The translations under genes were made by a program, and so were the position numbers. DNA of 64,000 bases from Siphonodentalium dalli (lineage: Eukaryota > Mollusca > Scaphopoda > Gadilida > Siphonodentaliidae), in the NCBI GenBank assembly GCA_032622095.1, contig CP136063.1, forward strand, positions 31,748,987 through 31,812,986, read 5' to 3'. The notes beneath the pieces are model-generated. The model did not search any database, had not been told where the DNA came from, and saw only the letters and a list, made by a program, of their open reading frames with translations. Shown piece by piece: positions 60,419 through 64,000 of this stretch (positions within the stretch are counted from its first letter, which is position 1; each line of letters starts with the position of its first letter).

Positions 60419-61125
60419 ACATTTGCGCGTGTGAGCAGTCGTGCATCGTCTACAAGAGTTACCTGCATATAAATATATTCTTTCGTCAGAACAAAAGAAA
60501 ATCTACACAAGTTAGTCTACGCGGGTGTGATATATCTATCTATCCTTCTGAACAAACGTGAATATACACAAGGCCACGGTTTTTTGATTATGTGATTTTT
60601 TCTTCCATAATCAACTTGTTTTTGTTTTGTAAACTCAATTTTAGCTCACCATTTAAAGACGAAGATTCAAGTGAGTTATACCCATCACTTTTTAAGGTAT
60701 CCTCAGAAAAGGTGACTGCTCAATAGTCCCTGAACTATCTTATTTCAGATACACTGAGAGCAATATATGCAGGACTGATGTGACAATGGGGCTTTCTTAT
60801 TAAATAGATTGCCACACCCCATATTGTATATATCGGTATAATCTAAAGTTTGGTCTTACTTTCTCAAGATATTTTGACTAGGTGATACCCTGTCATGGGA
60901 GTGGCTAAAATAACTCATTCCCATCTACGTGTCAATGTACACAGCAAAGTTCAAACAGGTTGGATGAAAATGTGGGCTGTAGTCCATGCTAAAGGATTTA
61001 AGTGCAAAATCCTAGATGGCTGCCGGTGGCTATGTTTTTTTTAAATGGGCATGACCAAAATCACTCGTTCCCATCTGCGTGTCAATGTACAGGGCAAATG
61101 TCATGAATATTGGATGCCAAATGTG
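60419..61125. other. 3' flank of right ZF gene
   Basis: The first 40 bases resemble the left gene's 3' flank (ctacaagagttac). Further on, a direct repeat (actcattcccatctacgtgt..caatgtac at about 60915 and actcgttcccatctgcgtgt at about 61060) is present. Nothing coding. Confidence 0.45.
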
Positions 61126-61306
61126 GTGTCACCCGAATGGTCTGTTCTAAAAATAGACAAATAAATAGGCCCAATACAGTATTCGACATAAAATCAATAT
61201 TAATTGATAGAAGCCTTTCCGGACAGGGGTCTTCAGTTCATATTTATTATTTATACCCACCCAACTATTTTTAAATATTTTATTTAAAGAGATAATCCAT
61301 CTTTAA
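61126..61306. repeat. M2 MITE, right half
   Basis: From cccgaatggtctgttctaaa to aaagagataatccatctTTAA, matching the end of 20545-21025. Its terminal TTAA abuts repeat P copy 4. Confidence 0.75.
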
Positions 61307-61665
61307 ATTAAATTGCCGACATAGACAATATCATGCTTGTGGCTCGCGAAGGGGGTAATATAATATATAAATTGAATTCTTCAAAGTTTATATATTACAC
61401 AATAAATTAACCATGATTTGCTTCTTTCTGGATGGTTTCTAACATCTTGAACCACCAGACGGTCAGAAATGTTCTAGTTAGGCAGACACCTCGTTGGTAT
61501 TAGATACGCGAGAGAAACAACCCGGTGTTGTTTCTCTCGCATATCCATACTAACGAGGTGTCTATCTGTAACATAGACTATGTAAATCTCATTGTTCTAT
61601 TCCAACATCCGCTGTTTACAACCACTTTTTGAAATGACCTTTTCGGTGCTGACATATATTTTTAT
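61303..61665 (-). repeat. ZF-associated repeat P, copy 4 (long form)
   Basis: Reverse complement of copy 2 over its full length: the atagacaatatcatgcttgt end, a perfect hairpin (acctcgttggtat ... atactaacgaggt at about 61490-61560) and the ccttttcggtgctgacat end. No zinc fingers follow it. Confidence 0.7.
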
Positions 61666-62261
61666 TTTTTTATGATGCTTGTGTCAGGGAGTATAGATAG
61701 ACGGGAGATGGAAGCGACGTAACGAGCCATGTAACGTCATAAGGGAGTCGCCATTGGACAAGCTGGCGGTATAGAAACTCCGTAGCGTCGTTGGTAACAA
61801 CACAAAAAGCACACAATTTTTCGAGACGGGCTTCGAACAAATTGATCTCATTGAAAACAAACTTGATGCAAAGCTATAATTACTTCACAGTTGATAATGG
61901 AAAGCACTTACAAAGTCATTCATAGGAAAATAACATTTAAAAAAACGTAATTTTATTGTCGGAATTGTGTATTAAAATGTACATACATGATACAGGTTCC
62001 CTATTTTCGAGATAAAAAATCGGACAAGCCAGTCGGCATTTTGTCGCTTACATTGGTATATTAAGCTTGTCAGAATGTCAGTGTAATATTTGATAGATTC
62101 TTTTGTCTATTCCACATTTGCTTGACTCGGCCCTCCAGCTGAATATACATATTCAGGAGAGCAGCATTACCGGTACTCCATTAGTCTCAACACAATTTGA
62201 TACTGTCTTTATTCTGCAATTTTCTGGTCACAGAATCGGAGTCCGAATATATCATGTTTTA
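61666..62261. other. Intergenic, no features
   Basis: No coding homology recognised. Confidence 0.4.
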
Positions 62262-63109
62262 TCAAGTGGAATTTTGGATGGTGACAGCACACCTTACAAT
62301 ATGATCACTGACATAGACATGAACCAGCTTTGGGGGGGGGGGGTTGGTGCCATACTTGTTATGAAATCCAGCATCAGCAGATATCTGTTGCAGCCACTTC
62401 TTGATAGAAGAGATGGAAGGCAGTATACAAATCTTCTGAAGTAATCTATATGTCTTTGGACTGCTATAATATATAGATATTGCAAGGATCCTGTCATCGT
62501 AATTCCATCTTCGGCCCATTTTGTGTCTGCAGAACATTTGCATTTGTGATTTGAAGAAATTTGATAATTGTGGCGACAGGTAACTTGATGCAGCCTCGAT
62601 GATTGTTTCTATGTGTTTTCTCTTCTCCTCTTGCCAAATACCTTGTCAGTGGATGGTGTCGATGTCGCTTTCCTTAATTGTTTAAGTTTTCTCCTCGATC
62701 TACAGAGAGCTACACGCTGACGCTTTACAACTTTTTTAATTTCTGTGGTTTTTGGTGATTCAGTTGGTGTCTCAGTTGGTGCTGGATCTGGAGTCGGAGT
62801 GGTAAGGGAATAGAAATGATCTTCAAATTTAATTTTCTTTTCTGGTGTTTCATCATCTTGTAGCTGATGACGAGTTGGCAATTTACGTTTGATAGCAACT
62901 GGTGCTGGTGGGTTTGATATATCAAATATGGTAGGAATGGCATCTTTTTTCAACATGTTTCTTTCCCGATCATTTGCAAACATCACATTTTCAAAATGGA
63001 GAGAGCAGATACGATAATTTTTGTACAAATCATCTACCATTTTACCTCTGAGATTAAGTAAGCGGGAATTTTGAACCCATTGCGAGGATCTGAAAACAGC
63101 ATCATACAT
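62262..63109 (-). pseudogene. THAP-domain / P-type transposase fragment
   Basis: The upstream frame (63109-62609) has the second half of a THAP domain: LYKNYRICSLHFENVMF supplies the C..H ligand pair, and KKDAIPTIFD matches the conserved AVPTIF. The first Cys pair would lie on an earlier exon; a ttttcag acceptor precedes SSQWVQNSR. A basic, Pro/Thr-rich linker follows. After a one-base frame change near 62620 comes HIETIIEAASSYLSPQLSNF and RRWNYDDRILAISIYYSSPK ... CILPSISSIKKWL, the block found after the THAP domain in THAP9 and P-element-like transposases. The frame degenerates at a poly-G run (62331-62341). No catalytic region is in the window. Confidence 0.75.
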
Positions 63110-63395
63110 ACATATGTAGCTCTATAAACTTAAAGGGAAAAGCAAATCCCAAAATAATGCAAGAGCTTTAAATAATATCACAATTAGGCATATGCATAGA
63201 CATCTGTAACAATACAGGTATGCAATGACATCATGTTGAATCAACTTTTAAATGGTAAATTATTAGTGGTGGTTAACAAAACACCAGTAGACATAAATAA
63301 TAATAGCCACTATTTACACATTTTTGTCACCTGACGTTCTGAATGAAAAGGGGGACTATAAAAACAGGATCTGTTTGTTCATCACACTTTTCAGT
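63110..63395. other. Flank or intron upstream of THAP exon
   Basis: No first THAP exon was recognised here on the minus strand. Confidence 0.4.
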
Positions 63396-63700
63396 ACCTT
63401 CATGGTGTAATCATCTCCTCCTACAGATTTCATCCCAGAGATTTGAAACTTCAGAATATTGTTGCCCATATATTGAAGATGTGCAGCATGTATATAGATG
63501 ACGGAAAAAATATTTTCTGACAGAGTTATTAACCTTTTTCTGTATGAGGGTACTTTCATGGTGTAATCAACTCCTACAGTTTTGAGAGCAGATATTTGAA
63601 ACTTCAGAGTATTGTTACCCACATATTCGAGATGTGCAACATGTACTTATATAGATGATGGAAACATTATTTTTTTTACGGAGTTATTAACCCTTTTCAT
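63396..63700. repeat. Tandem duplication of about 152 bp
   Basis: Two adjacent copies (gtaccttcatggtgtaatca ... gttattaacctttttc and gtactttcatggtgtaatca ... gttattaacccttttc), about 85% alike. Confidence 0.8.
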
Positions 63701-63764
63701 AATTTCTTTAACAAAGCAGCATCGTCTTGACACATTGTCAGGGACACTGTGGTCAGCTGACCTT

Positions 63765-64000
63765 GTATTAAACTTGGACAGAGCCCCAGGCCACAATTTA
63801 CAATTTTTTTAATTTGGACAGAGCCTCCGGGCACCATTTACAATTTTTTTAATTTGGACAAGGCCTCCGGACACTATTTACAATCTTTTAAATTTGGACA
63901 GAGCCTTCGGCCACTATTTACATATTTATAAATTTGGGCAGAGCCTCCGGCCACCATTTACAAATTTATAAATTTGGGTAGAGCCCCCAGCCACTATTCA
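63765..64000. repeat. Minisatellite, about 40-bp unit, runs off window
   Basis: Six units of the form aatttggacagagcctccgg + ccaccatttacaattttt, each slightly different. The array continues beyond the window end. Confidence 0.9.

Overview
This window is animal nuclear DNA, most likely from a marine invertebrate. The case for that is the many tracts built on ACATGTACATGTA, a C2H2 zinc-finger family with [11 protein letters not shown] linkers, and a mixture of BEL/Pao, LINE, Harbinger, piggyBac, THAP/P-type and palindromic MITE-like elements. I cannot name the species from sequence alone. No prokaryotic operon, CRISPR array, rRNA or tRNA was seen. Nearly everything recognisable is either a repeat or a decayed gene, and I see no ordinary intact single-copy host gene.

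Layout. Two paralogous poly-zinc-finger genes point outward at the two ends (191-1952 on the minus strand, 58015-60418 on the plus strand). They share start context, 5' flank and stop codon, and both carry frameshifts or stops. 4.0-7.66 kb holds a decayed LINE on the minus strand. 8.2-14.3 kb is non-coding and contains a GATC-centred minisatellite and several palindromic elements. 14.5-25.9 kb is a nest: a retropepsin-like coding remnant is split by a BEL/Pao retrotransposon (14906-25085, 5-bp duplication ATCAC). That retrotransposon is itself split by a 2.55-kb inverted-repeat element in gag, and by a TTAA-flanked MITE plus other DNA in its 3' LTR. 25.9-28.9 kb has a 726-bp transposon with a 9-bp target duplication, a hairpin, and a copy of the repeat that flanks the zinc-finger genes.

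28.9-43.3 kb is a tandem array: a partial copy A (2.24 kb), then near-identical units B and C (about 6.08 kb each). Each full unit carries a dead Harbinger-type element (a Myb-like protein in three exons facing a DDE transposase), two palindromic MITEs, a zinc-finger remnant, a minisatellite and the left end of a piggyBac element. The junction sequences let the order of the two duplications be read. The one complete piggyBac element follows (42868-46092, TTAA on both sides) and is itself interrupted.

46-57 kb is intergenic, with large fold-back repeats, diverged direct repeats, a 771-bp palindrome and a 1-kb inverted minisatellite next to zinc-finger remnants. 62.2-63.1 kb has a THAP-domain / P-type transposase remnant on the minus strand, and the window ends in a 40-bp tandem repeat. 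The parts do not form a pathway. They record successive transposition, tandem duplication and gene-family decay.
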